DNA from: Lepidostoma basale
Taxonomy: Eukaryota; Arthropoda; Insecta; Trichoptera; Lepidostomatidae
Assembly: GCA_022606425.2 (NCBI GenBank)
Contig: JAHDVF020000137.1
Coordinates: 124,001-188,000 of the forward strand
Reading direction: 5' to 3'
Length of the DNA: 64,000 nucleotides
Positions 11,301 through 21,600 of this stretch are shown one piece after another. The number at the start of each line of letters is the position of its first letter. Position 1 is the stretch's first letter. The position numbers were made by a program, and so were the translations under genes. The notes below the pieces were generated by a model. It made no database searches. It was not told the origin of the DNA and saw only the letters and a program-made list of their open reading frames with translations.

Positions 11301-14300
11301 ACACGGCACACGCAATTAATCAAATTCTAAGAATACGCCATTTTGAAAGTTAGAAAAAATTAAATGTGCATAAAATACAGTATAAATGCAGAGGGGAATT
11401 AAGAAGTATGTGTGGATAACCATTTTCCTTGTTTACCCCTCCAAAGAAAATATATGATGACAAGTAAGTCATCCCCAGAACGAATTACCCTAGTCCAGGG
11501 GCGTAAAACCATATGCTTGATAAAGGCTTAATAGATTTTAGAAGTTTGTAAATTACCTTTCCCTTGAGCTCAGTAGCAGCCTTGGCCCAATGTGGCTCCA
11601 AGTTCTTGCAGTGACCACACCACGGAGCATAGAATTCGACCAACCATAGATCATCACTCTGCATCACAAGTTTGTCAAAATTGGAGTCTGTCAACTCCAC
11701 AACATCATTTGAATCGCCCTGAAAATAAGAAAAAAATGTTAATCACAGTAATTTAAACGTAAAATTGTTATTTTGCTGTTATTTAGAGTTTGTCTACCAG
11801 TATAAGTTCACCTTTTTTCAATTCTATTACACGTGCATCTAATTGACAATTGAAATAAGAAAATTCTCATAGAGAAATCATAAAACAATTTAACAATTTA
11901 TGTAACTTATGAACATGGCCCTACAGCCTGAAACAATCTTCCAAATTATCCTGATACATATGTTGATTAACTGCCGAAACCATTAGAAGCCAAAAACATA
12001 TGTGTAATTTAACTATAATTAAGAAAAAATATATATTATCATATTATATTTATTGTTTCTTAAACAATGATGTAAAACTCCATATTAAATAATTAATACC
12101 AATGAGAATGTCAGTTTTCTAGAAGTTTTATTATATTTTATTGGAATGACATGTTTCGCCCTTCTAAAGCATTATCAAATGTTTGATAATGCCTTAGAAG
12201 GGTGAAACATGTCATTCCCATAAAATATAATAAAACTTTTAGAAAACTGACCTTTTCATTGGTATCATATATTATCATTATTTACAATGAACTTCTACCG
12301 TGAAATTTCAAATAACAATGTTGATTTTTCAAAATATGCATATTTTATAACTAGGTATTTTATAACACGGAACATTTTCTACAGTGGCCTTGAGATGATT
12401 ATTTTTGTATGAATTTATAATATGGGCACTTCGTAAATCATTCAATTTATAATTACTATTATTGTTGTCTGATAATAACTATTTTAAAGCCTTTTTTATA
12501 GTAAGACATTTACATATTTTATAAATTACCTTTGATGATCCACTACCAGATTTTCCTCCTAGGACAGACTGAACTTTGCTCTTGGCAGCCTTTAAAACAG
12601 CATCGGTCATGTCTGAAGCAGAACGGCCTCCGCTATGGGTCTCTGGCTTAAGCTTGTCATGGCCGAAGATCTTAATGGTAGGGAAACCTGTGACACCATA
12701 CTCACTGGCCAAAGAACGATGCTCATCGGCGTTCACGGCACCAACATTAGCAATGCCCTGAAATAGAATCAAACATAATAATATAGCCCAACTTGTTATA
12801 ACCGTAGCAACCACGTGATGGAACCAGTTTCACAATCAATACCACAAAATGTTCAATCTACACACCTGCTACCACTTTCAATACTATTGTTGCTCATTTA
12901 AAACATGTTAAATAGAAGGCTGGTTATTACAAAGGCGCGTGGTTTAAATATAAAACTAACTAAACTAACTAACCATCAAGCTATTTCTCCAGAGGGGTAC
13001 GCGGAAAGGAGGTACCGCCATACTGCTCTCACCTAACATACCTCATGAGCTTCCTCTACATTCATACATCATAAAATGCACACTCGTCGATTTTTTCTAC
13101 TTTGAATGTGGCCATCTTTTAGTATTTGATTAATTTGGTTATGTCCTTGGTCTTCCAACGGCTTCTCTTTCCACTAACACTGCTTGTGTACAACATTTTA
13201 ACCATTCTTCTCTCATCCATTCGTTCCATATGTACAAACCATCTCAGGGATCCTTTTTTAATGTTACTTATGATGCGATCATCTGCCTCACTTCGTCGTT
13301 TAAACATAAAACAAAGAAAATATATATATATAAAAATTATTGTAACATGTGCCACATAGCCTGGGTGGCATCTTTAGGGTGAAATTGCACCTTCGCACAC
13401 TTATTGGCCTTTATGTTAAACACCAATTGGGATCAAAAATTCATTTTGGACTTGGCGCATTTTACTTGGTACTTTCATAAGGATCAGCCCTCAATATATT
13501 TTTGGTGACAATTACAGAATTTAAAAAAAATGACAAGCATGTCGTTTTTAAGCAGAAAAGGCAAATAATCACTAAATAAATAATATAAGATTAGAAAATC
13601 CATTGTTTTGGCAGAAACACTATGCTACTTTAACATTATTAACTATTTAAGTGGGAAAATGTCGCAACAGCTGTTTTGCCAACCAATGTCAGGTGTTACG
13701 ATCTTCTGATGATGCCAACATTGGTTAGCAAAACAGCTGTCGCAATAATTTTGTATATATTAAATAATTAGATTATTAAAATTTAATTAAAGAAAAGAAC
13801 AGTAAGGAAAATAATGATAATAAACTTACTAACTAACTATCATGCCGTCTCTCCGAAAGGGTAAGTAATGGACTGCCACACTTTTCTTTCCCGACATATT
13901 TCTCTCGCTTCCTCAACGTTCATACGCTGTGTCATGCACGCGCGTCGATTTCTCCAACACCTCACATGTCTGACATTCAATATTTGATTTATTTGATTGT
14001 GCCACGTTTTCCTCGGTCTTCCTCTATTTCTAGTTCCATTTACATCGTTAACATGTAATTTTTTTTACCATTCTTTCTTCATTCATTCTTTCCATGTGTC
14101 TATACCATCGTAATGATCCTTTCATTATTTTGTTCATAACACCATCATTCGCACCGCATTCTCTTTTTATATTTTCATTCGACACTCAGAGTATCCATAC
14201 ACAGAGTATCTATACATTTGTCTAAGAGATCTCATTTCTACTGCATTTATTCTACTTTCATCCTTCTTTTGCCAGTTCCATGCATAAGGGTCGTACAAGA

Positions 14301-15078
14301 ACACCATTGTGCACTGCCATTCATATTATCATAATGTCATAATGATAATAATATTGGTAAAAATTAAAAACACTTGTTTAGAACACCAGATGTTCATTAT
14401 AATCCTTCCTCCGGTAAATCTAACAAAACATTACCATATAGAAACCATTGTCCCAATTAAGTTGCTTTCATTTACAAAACAACATAATATAGAATAATAG
14501 AAACGATAATATTAAAACTCACTTTTAGTGCTTTAGCAGTTTTGGAATATTCAGGAACCAAGTTTTTACAATGGCCACACCAGGGGGCATAGAATTCAAC
14601 AAGCCAGATGCCATCACTTTGCTTCACCAATTTGTCGAAGTTTGATGGTGTGAGATCCACAACATCCCCACTAGAGGGGTACAGACCACATACAAGGTTA
14701 AAACAGGCTATGAAGAAAACTAAAACAAAATAAATACGTGTTCAAAATTAACAAAATTTTCATTTTAATGTTACAAAATTACTTTGTATTAAAAACAACT
14801 TATTTGTCACCATTATAAAGCGTAGGTATGTAAAAATATAATAAATATGTGCAATGTAATACAAAAATGTTAAAGATAATATTTCTGTTGAAGTCAACCT
14901 ACACACAACACAGAAATTTCGGCATTATTGCGAATTACGTGTACAAAGAGTCCTTTCAAAATCATTTTGGAAGAATTCCACAATGATGAATAAAAACATA
15001 CAAAACTAACATTATAATTATATTGTAAAAAAACAATCATTTTTTTATCTTACCGAAATATAAAAATTTATTGATCAT
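8328..15078 (-). CDS. PDIA6: Protein disulfide isomerase A6 / P5 / CaBP1 (complete, 431 aa)
   Basis: ER-lumen thiol-disulfide oxidoreductase of the PDIA6 (P5) family. Seven exons in transcript order join in frame with GT-AG introns: 15054-15078, 14523-14719, 12530-12757, 11557-11718, 10758-10967, 10516-10673, 10206-10364, then the terminal exon 8328-8484 (eight blocks in all if the 25-nt first exon is counted). The signal peptide is split by intron 1 (MINKFLYF, then [12 protein letters not shown]). Thioredoxin domain 1 has WCGHC at residues 55-59 and domain 2 has WCGHC at 183-187, each preceded by VEFYAP. A C-terminal thioredoxin-fold domain contains [11 protein letters not shown] and [15 protein letters not shown]. 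The protein ends in an acidic stretch ([12 protein letters not shown]) and the retrieval signal KDEL. Length matches fly CaBP1 (about 433) and human PDIA6 (440). Both active sites are intact. The start is fixed by the signal peptide and the phase-1 junction. Confidence 0.96.
8613..9125 (-). mobile_element. Non-LTR C-terminal fragment, (GTTA)n-tail family, copy 2
   Basis: Minus strand reads [20 protein letters not shown], then [31 protein letters not shown] and [20 protein letters not shown] small deletion at the RACM segment shifts the frame, after which [17 protein letters not shown] and SAYPSGETA sequence follows. The 3' end is GGCGTGATG followed by three GTTA units (rc of about 8617-8637). 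It lies in the last PDIA6 intron, in the same orientation as the gene. Confidence 0.85.
9140..10160 (+). mobile_element. Decayed RTE-like RT C-terminus, split by a later insertion
   Basis: Plus strand at 9140-9360 reads [21 protein letters not shown] and continues to a decayed KIW.DKNI-like end. From about 9735 the same type of ORF resumes ([12 protein letters not shown], then, after frameshifts, [25 protein letters not shown] and AWRLTGDRS). The order and spacing fit one ancient RTE-like copy interrupted at 9365-9735. Several stops and frameshifts are present. It lies in a PDIA6 intron, antisense to the gene. Confidence 0.7.
9425..9575. repeat. Dispersed repeat shared with 26676-26805, copy 1
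   Basis: Shared blocks are TTGTATCTCAATAGAGACGA, GTTTACAGGACTTATGAC, GTCATTGGTTGGGTTAAGCG and ACAACATTCCCCATTCC. This copy has an extra T-run not found in the other. It sits inside the decayed RTE-like copy at 9140-10160. No ORF is present, so it is a non-autonomous or 3'-end repeat of unknown class. Confidence 0.75.
10994..11165. repeat. Palindromic MITE, diverged copy
   Basis: The two halves are imperfect reverse complements. The left half contains AAGTTTTATTTTATTATAT and GAATGACA; the right half contains GATAATGCC and AAATAAAATAAAACTTCC. It is the same family as the better-preserved palindrome at 12097-12264. It lies in a PDIA6 intron. Confidence 0.7.
12097..12264. repeat. Near-perfect 83-bp-arm palindromic MITE
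   Basis: 12097-12179 and 12182-12264 are reverse complements with about six mismatches in 83 positions and a 2-nt centre (TG). Key blocks are TTTTATTATATTTTATTGGA, ATGACATGTTTC and GCATTATCAAA. Related half-copies are seen near 41575-41640, 44455-44535 and 45010-45055. It is intronic in PDIA6 and has no coding capacity. Confidence 0.9.
12277..12313 (+). repeat. Short dispersed repeat, copy 2 of 2
   Basis: Matches 4257-4293 (TTTACAATGAACTTCTACC, then TGAAATTTCAAA). It directly follows the palindromic MITE. Confidence 0.6.
12955..13310 (-). mobile_element. Non-LTR C-terminal fragment, (GTTA)n-tail family, copy 3
   Basis: Minus strand reads [21 protein letters not shown], then SGKRSRW and later MNVEEA-like sequence with frameshifts. 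The tail (rc of 12955-12985) contains repeated GTTAGTTAGTTT. It lies in PDIA6 intron 2 and is shorter than the other copies. Confidence 0.75.
13664..13743. repeat. Inverted repeat, about 26-bp arms
   Basis: GCAACAGCTGTTTTGCCAAC at 13664 pairs with GTTAGCAAAACAGCTGTCGC ending at 13743. The arms have only a couple of mismatches and are separated by about 29 nt. It is intronic in PDIA6, without coding sequence. Confidence 0.75.
13826..14310 (-). mobile_element. Non-LTR C-terminal fragment, (GTTA)n-tail family, copy 4
   Basis: Minus strand shows the decayed module: [18 protein letters not shown], an [13 protein letters not shown] stretch, a [20 protein letters not shown] stretch and AYPFGETA. 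It ends in GTTAGTTAGT. It is parallel to copy 2 and lies in PDIA6 intron 2. Confidence 0.75.
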
Positions 15079-15112
15079 TCTGAAATATTTCAGGTAAATG
15101 TGCCGGTCGAAA

Positions 15113-15122
15113 TACACGTCAA
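15113..15122 (-). promoter_or_regulatory. Possible UPRE-like TGACGTG element before PDIA6
   Basis: The minus strand reads TTGACGTGT about 36-44 nt upstream of the PDIA6 start codon. TGACGTG is the core of the XBP1/ATF6 unfolded-protein-response element, and PDI genes are known UPR targets. A 7-base core also occurs by chance, and the site may lie within the 5' UTR. This is therefore a suggestion only. Confidence 0.3.
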
Positions 15123-15624
15123 CTCTGTCAACAATCCGTCCGTCATTCAAAATGTGACCATAGATAATGAAAAAAAAAGAATATGCAATGTGCAAGGTTG
15201 TCCATAGAACATCCTATTTGAAATATTGTAAAAAGGGTACATTTAATCACTAATTCTGTAAGGAAGTAATCAAAAATAAAACGTAACTTTTTTCTAAAGT
15301 GGTATGAAAATATATCCATTGCTATTTCAATATGTGGCAGATAAGTAACAACTTCTCGACAAACTGACATGGAAGAAGCTGATTGGACCAAATAATTTTA
15401 TAAAATAAGTAGGCGTAAACTATACTATGAGTTGTGCAATAAATAACCGGAGTTGATAAATACTGGAAGTTCATATTAAACTAAAGTTTAAACATATTAC
15501 AAATTAATTCAGTTAACTGCAGAGTAATAAATTATTGAATCCAATGTACTTATTAAAAAACAAAAGCAAAGGAAATTTAATTCAAATCAATTTTAATTGA
15601 AACTTGTCGAAAACAAATATTAAA

Positions 15625-15775
15625 TGTCGGTCACGTGAGGAGTCGGAGAAATCGACGTGCGTGCATGACAAGATGTATGAATGTAGAGGAATCGAGAGAA
15701 GTATGTCAGGACAGAACAGTGTGGCGTTCCATTATTTTTCCGAGACGGCGTGATGGTTAGTTAGTTAAAACAATG
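15625..15775 (+). mobile_element. Non-LTR C-terminal fragment, (GTTA)n-tail family, copy 5 (short)
   Basis: Plus strand encodes [21 protein letters not shown], then [15 protein letters not shown], and ends GGCGTGATGGTTAGTTAGTTA. Only the last 150 bp of the element are present. Confidence 0.85.
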
Positions 15776-16377
15776 GGAGGTGTGATGATGATAATGATGA
15801 TTTTTATAACGCCATTTTTTTTAGAGATTCACTTCAAGGGCGCTCTTCGTCCAGAAAGCTTATCTTAAAAATGAAAAGAGAGATTCTGAATACTCCTTCA
15901 TTGTCCTGATTTCGTATATTGTAAGGTAACCTCTTCCACGCAGCCAGTCCCGAGATGCCAAAATCACGATCTGCGAAATTTGAAACTCTTTGGCGCCGCG
16001 GAATAAACAGTGGACTTGGACTTGGATCTTCTGGCTTACAGAGGTTCAGCTCTAATGGCTATTCCTCTTACGTCTGTAGGAAACATTGTTGGAATGCGAT
16101 TTGGTAGTTGTTTTATGATGGGGCTAAATGTATGGCCCGGAGTGTCCCTCCGAAAGAGGGCGAGGGGGGATTTAGGGTTTATGATAAAGTCTTACATTAT
16201 TTCAAGGAATGGAAGACCAGTTATTTGTGTGTTATTTGTATGTATATTTTATATATTTGTTACATAAAATGCTGGTTTTATTTTGAGAAAGGCGTTAGTT
16301 TTTTTTTCTTTTAAACTTGATGTAGATTTACACTCAGTGTGATTTCAATAAATTTGTAATATAGGAAATAAAATGGA

Positions 16378-16505
16378 GAAAGCGACGAAGCTCCATGACA
16401 CGATGTATGAAGAATCGAGAGGAGTATGCCAGGAAAGAACAGTGTTGCGTCCATTCTTTCTGCCTACCCTTTCGGAGAGACGGCGTGATGGTAAGTTAGT
16501 TATTT
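16378..16505 (+). mobile_element. Non-LTR C-terminal fragment, (GTTA)n-tail family, copy 6 (short)
   Basis: A decayed 125-bp copy of the same 3' end, with a VCQERTVLRPFFLPTLS-like reading after an internal deletion. It ends GGCGTGATGGTAAGTTAGTTA. Confidence 0.75.
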
Positions 16506-17184
16506 AGGTAATAAAACGCTTTGCTCCCTAGGTTGGCAATTGTTGAAAATAATGTATTATATATGTGTTAAACGAAAGGGAGTATAGACGGACTTCCTCA
16601 GCTTGCCCGAAGCTGTTATAGGACGCAACGGCACCCTTCCGTTATCTGCGCCCATGCAATCTCTAAGTCCGTCCTCCGTCTATGCGGGACTGACGTTAAA
16701 CATAATTCTGAGCAAAACACGAGGGGCCCCATGCCACGTTTAATCTACATTAACCTCTAGTCACAATAGTTGTAAGTAATAAAATTGTGTGTGGTGGCAA
16801 CACGGTGCGTAACAAGCCCGCTAGGTTTTTGAGTAAAGGAGGAACGGATTGCGATTTGAACCCTCATTGAGAGAGCGTGGGAGGTTACGACTCGGAGCAC
16901 AAGGGAAACCATATAATCTAAGTACAATTAACAAATCGGACTGAGGAGAAACATTCGTGCATCGCATAGGAAGCCGTGTTTCTCGGACTCTGCGAGTTCA
17001 TTTACATAAAATATATACACAAAAAATTACGTTTTAATGGGAGGGACCATTTTATTAAATATACTAGTACATATAATTAAGGAATTTATGTCTACTACAA
17101 TAAAGTATTACGTAAATACCTCCATAGGTATTATCTGTGAAGTGGATTTTTATCTACATTTGCGGGAAGCCAAAATTTTGGTGA

Positions 17185-17325
17185 CGGGCTCCCTAAATGG
17201 GATCCACCCCCTTGGTCCCCGTTTACATCTAATGAACCCCCAATTTTTTTTTAATTGTCGTGGACCTCTTGTAAGTTGGATTCGACCCCTTGGGGGTCGA
17301 TATAGACTACTTTAGAAATGACTGG
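17185..17325 (+). repeat. GACCCC-rich dispersed repeat, copy 1
   Basis: Contains TGAACCCCCAATTTTT, ATTGTCGTGGACC, CTTGTAAGTTGGATTCGACC and CCTTGGGGGTCGATATAGAC. The same blocks in the same order occur at 27590-27690. It is non-coding; the class is unknown. Confidence 0.7.
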
Positions 17326-18677
17326 TGTATATTCTTCTCCGAATATGAATTCCCGCAGAATCGAGGGATACCATACTGCTTGAGATTAACCTTCCAAGTT
17401 TCTGTCTAATCTTCAGGGCAATTTATAATAGAAAACCCCTATATCATTGTCTTTCTCGCATCAAGGAGGCGGTGGTCCAGAAATGGTTGGGAGCCTATGA
17501 TCAAGCAGTAGACAAAGTAATCGTAAAATCTTTCATTTGATTATGCTCTAAGGCCAAAATGTCACTCTCGTAAAATATATTAAATCTTCTAATAGGGGTA
17601 CGTTTTATATATTTAATACAAATTCTCTTTCACTGAAAACAATACACGTACACTAATCTTTTAATCAAATGGAGTTCAACGTGGGTCTGCTTGTAATAAA
17701 ATATTTTTTGACTGAACTAACTTTTTTCCAGTTATAAATATTCGTATCAATATTCGTATGTTTTCAAATAAATATACCTACTTAATCATAATGTTTGAAA
17801 GATATTTTATGGTTTTCTTTTATGTATAAATTGTTTATGCTTGGTAGATAAGTTGTATTTAAAAAAAAAATACAAACTCCTCGATATAATAATAAACAAA
17901 TAATAGTTTTATTGGAGACTGATTTGTCGAGACACTCCGATATGCATTTGATATTTTTGAAATTATTGAAATGATTTATGAAAATGTTCGCAAGTAAGTT
18001 TTTCCCTCCAATTTTGACGCTATTGTTTGTTTAGATTGGTATTCTTTAACCGAAATGTATAATTGGGCGCCAAAATCCGTCACCCCCCTCATTCGCTTGT
18101 GCTAGATTATTAAAAAAAACCTTAGTTGGAAACCAAAATAAGGTATTTCACAGTTTTAATTTTAATTTCACATTAAATAAAACGGGATTCACGTGGTTAA
18201 TATATTGTAATTCCATCCAATGTCATTTGACAATTACTTAATTTAATTATTATATCTGAATTATATTCATACTCGAATCTTTAAATTTGATCATGATATC
18301 ATTACCGCGTATTTATATACACTTGTTCCTCCTAGGGTAAAACTAGTTAACTGATAATTGAATATTCGTAGGTTATAAGATCTACACTTACAAGGCTGTC
18401 ATACTATTGTATTTTACAAGGTTTCTTAGTTTTTAGTGTATACCAATTTACCTTCAATATTTAGAAATTAAAATTTTGTTTTAATTTCAACCATAGTTTT
18501 AGCAGCGCTTAACATCTGTCTTCAATAATTCAAAATTACGTTTTTTATTTTATTAAATGTATTAAAATGCGAGAACGACGATTTTTTTGTATCAAATTAA
18601 CTTAATCTTTCTCCTTTGCAATGTTTACTTTTTTTTAAAGTTAATTGCTTTGTTTTATTTAAGAAAACTTGATAAAA

Positions 18678-21600
18678 ATGGCTGCTAATTACACAAAGAA
18701 AAAGCCCTTTACCGTGCTCGTAGAAGGAAATATCGGAAGTGGAAAAACAACATTTCTGGAACATTTTAAACAATTTGAAGACATTACTCTTCTTACGGAG
18801 CCCGTGGAAGCATGGCGTGATATAAATGGATGGAACCTGTTGGTAAGTATTGGTTTTCTCTCTCATGGTTGTAAAAATAAATGTTAAAATTAAAAAATTA
18901 CCTACATCTAAAGTAATATAACAAACTAACCATCACGCTGTTTTCTCCGGAGCGATAAGCAGAGAGGAGGGATTGCCACATTGTTATATCCTGACATTCA
19001 ATTGATTTAGTCGTACCATGTTTTCCCAAGTCTTCCTCTATTTCTTGTTCCATTTAAATGTTAAAATATACTTTGTTTATCATTCTTTCCATGTGTCCAA
19101 ACCAATGACCCGTTCATAACATTTTCATTCGCACTGCATTTACTTTGCAACCATTTGTCTAATTTCTACTGCATTATTTAATGTGTGCGTGTGTGTGTGT
19201 GTGTATAATTCCAAAATGATTTAAATTTTTTTACATTATTCTGTTGCATTAATTTTTAATGTGAATAATTGGCTTATGACCATTTTTAAAATACTAGCAA
19301 GAAATGCTGCCATCCGTAATTCATTTAGGAAAAAATACATACCTCATTGAAAGTTCATCATGCAGTATTCACATTAAAAAATGTATAAAAGTATACATAG
19401 ATTAAAAAACAATAGAATATTTTTAAATTAAAGCTATTCATCAACAAATATATATTCCAATTTCTAACCTAAAGAATTTCAATGCCAAAATAGCTTATGG
19501 AATTTAAACATTTCAGGATTTGATGTATAAAAACCCAGAAAAATGGGCAATGCCATTCCAGTCGTATGTCACCCTTACCATGCTGAAATTGCATACCATG
19601 GAGACACCCACGCGCATCAAGTTGATGGAGCGCTCCATCTACAGCGCCCGCTATTGCTTTGTGGAGAACATGATACAGTCGGACATAATCCATCCTGCTA
19701 TGTCTGCCATCCTCCAGCAGTGGTTTGACTACATCACCTCCACTATCCACTTCAACGTTGATCTTATTGGTAAGAAAAACACAAACTTTTCAGGCTTTCC
19801 AACTACCCATTATTTAAAAAAAATATATATAATATATTAGGTGTTTCGGAAAGTTCGGTCCGCTTTACATCAGAGGCCTCTGGCTGCTTGAAGCCTTCAA
19901 ATCCTTTTTTTAAGTAACCCTGAGCATCTGTCAATTAAGTTCAGTTCGCACATGTTTGTCATTCTCACAACATTTGTTTTATCGCTCCTTAAAATGTCGA
20001 CTTTCGTGGTAAATAAGAAGCATTTGCGGGAAGTTCTGCTGTTCTGTTTTAATTGGAAGAAGAGTGAAGCTGAGGCACATAAAATGCTTGTGGAAGTTTA
20101 TGGCGATCATGCCCCATCAGATAAATCATGAAGAGGATGGCGTAGACGCTTCAAAACTAGTGATTTTAGCGTCGACGACAAAGATTGCCCTGGAAGACCG
20201 AAAAAGTTTGTAGACGAGGAATTGGAGGGTTTACTCTATAAAGATCCAACTCAAACACTTCAGAAGTATTAAATGTTAGTGTGTCAACAGCGAGTGAACG
20301 TTTAACGGCCATGGGAATGATCCAAAAGCAAGGCAATTGGTTGATTGAAGGCAGAACAGAAAGTCATTTCTCTATCGCATCATTACAGAAGATGAGAAAT
20401 GGATAAGTTATGAAAATCGACGTCAATGGCAACGCCGAAGCAGAATATTCATGCTGTCAAAGTAACGCTCTGCATATAGTGGGATCAGAGGGGTTTGGTA
20501 CGTTATGAGTTCCTCAAACCGGGTGAAACGGTCTCGGGGGAAGTCTACCGACGACAACTAATGCGATTAAATCAAGCACTGGCTGAAAAACGATCAGAAT
20601 GGGGCAACAGGCACAGCATGCTGATTCTTCAACACAACAACGCTCGACCCCACATCGCAATCCCGGTCAAAAACTATATACAGAATATGAGTTGGGAGAT
20701 TCTACCGCACCCGCCTTATTCACCAGATGTGGCACCATTGGACTACCACTTGTTCAGATCCATGACGCATGCCTTAGAAGAGCAGCACTTCCATTAATAT
20801 GCAGATGTCAAGAATTGGGTCAATGCCTGGATTGCCTCAAAAGATGAGGCGTTTTTTCGACGCACGATTCATCTATTCCCAGAAAGATGGGGAAAAAGTA
20901 GTGGCTAACGATGGACAATATTTTGATTGATGTATTTTTCTATTTAACCTTTCGAAAAATGTGATTTTCATACAAAAAATAGCGGACCGAACTTTCCAAA
21001 ACACCCAACAAAATTTTTGATAAATTTAATGCGCTAACACTGGAAATCCAAACTCATAAATTTTTTATGAAATAAAACACTTCTCTGCTTTTGAGTTTAC
21101 TTTTTTCGACAGGTTTTAAAGAGTTTACACCTTTATCATCAGGAGAACGATATAAACTAACCAAAAATATTTTAAACAAAATAATTTGGAAAAACAAAAC
21201 ATATGTTTATTTTAATTAAAACACAATTTTTTTCAATGCTGTATTTATTTTAAATAGTTCTATTTCTACTGGGGTCATTGTTTCATTTCTGTTTTCAGTT
21301 TACCTCAGAACCACTCCCAGCATAGTTCACGAGAGGATCAAGAAACGGGCGAGGAGTGAGGAGCAGTGCGTGCCTCTGAAATACATCCAAGACCTGCACC
21401 GCCTGCACGAGGACTGGCTCATGAGTGGGACCAGTTTCCGGCGACCAGCACCCGTAACTATTTCCTTAATCCATAATTCTCATAACCCATTTCTTTAGAC
21501 AAATCAGGGGATATTTTGAAAACTCGGCCGTGTTGGAGGGTGCGGGTCTTTTTGTTCCCGACAGATATCTCCAACAGCGCCAGCATAGATTGTTCTATCT

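Larger units (their letters stand above)
15123..18677. other. Intergenic region between the divergent PDIA6 and dnk genes
   Basis: Besides the promoters at each end, this region holds two short copies of the (GTTA)n-tail family and one dispersed GACCCC-rich repeat. A moderately GC-rich stretch of unknown origin lies at about 16560-17000; it contains GACGGACTTCCTC and GTCCGTCCTCCGTC. The rest is AT-rich. No gene was recognised. Confidence 0.5.

Noticed and set aside
15143..15391. 82-codon minus ORF upstream of PDIA6
   Set aside because: AT-rich chance ORF without signal peptide, domain or splice continuity to PDIA6.
18597..18866. Minus-strand ORF over dnk exon 1
   Set aside because: Shadow of the dnk exon on the opposite strand.
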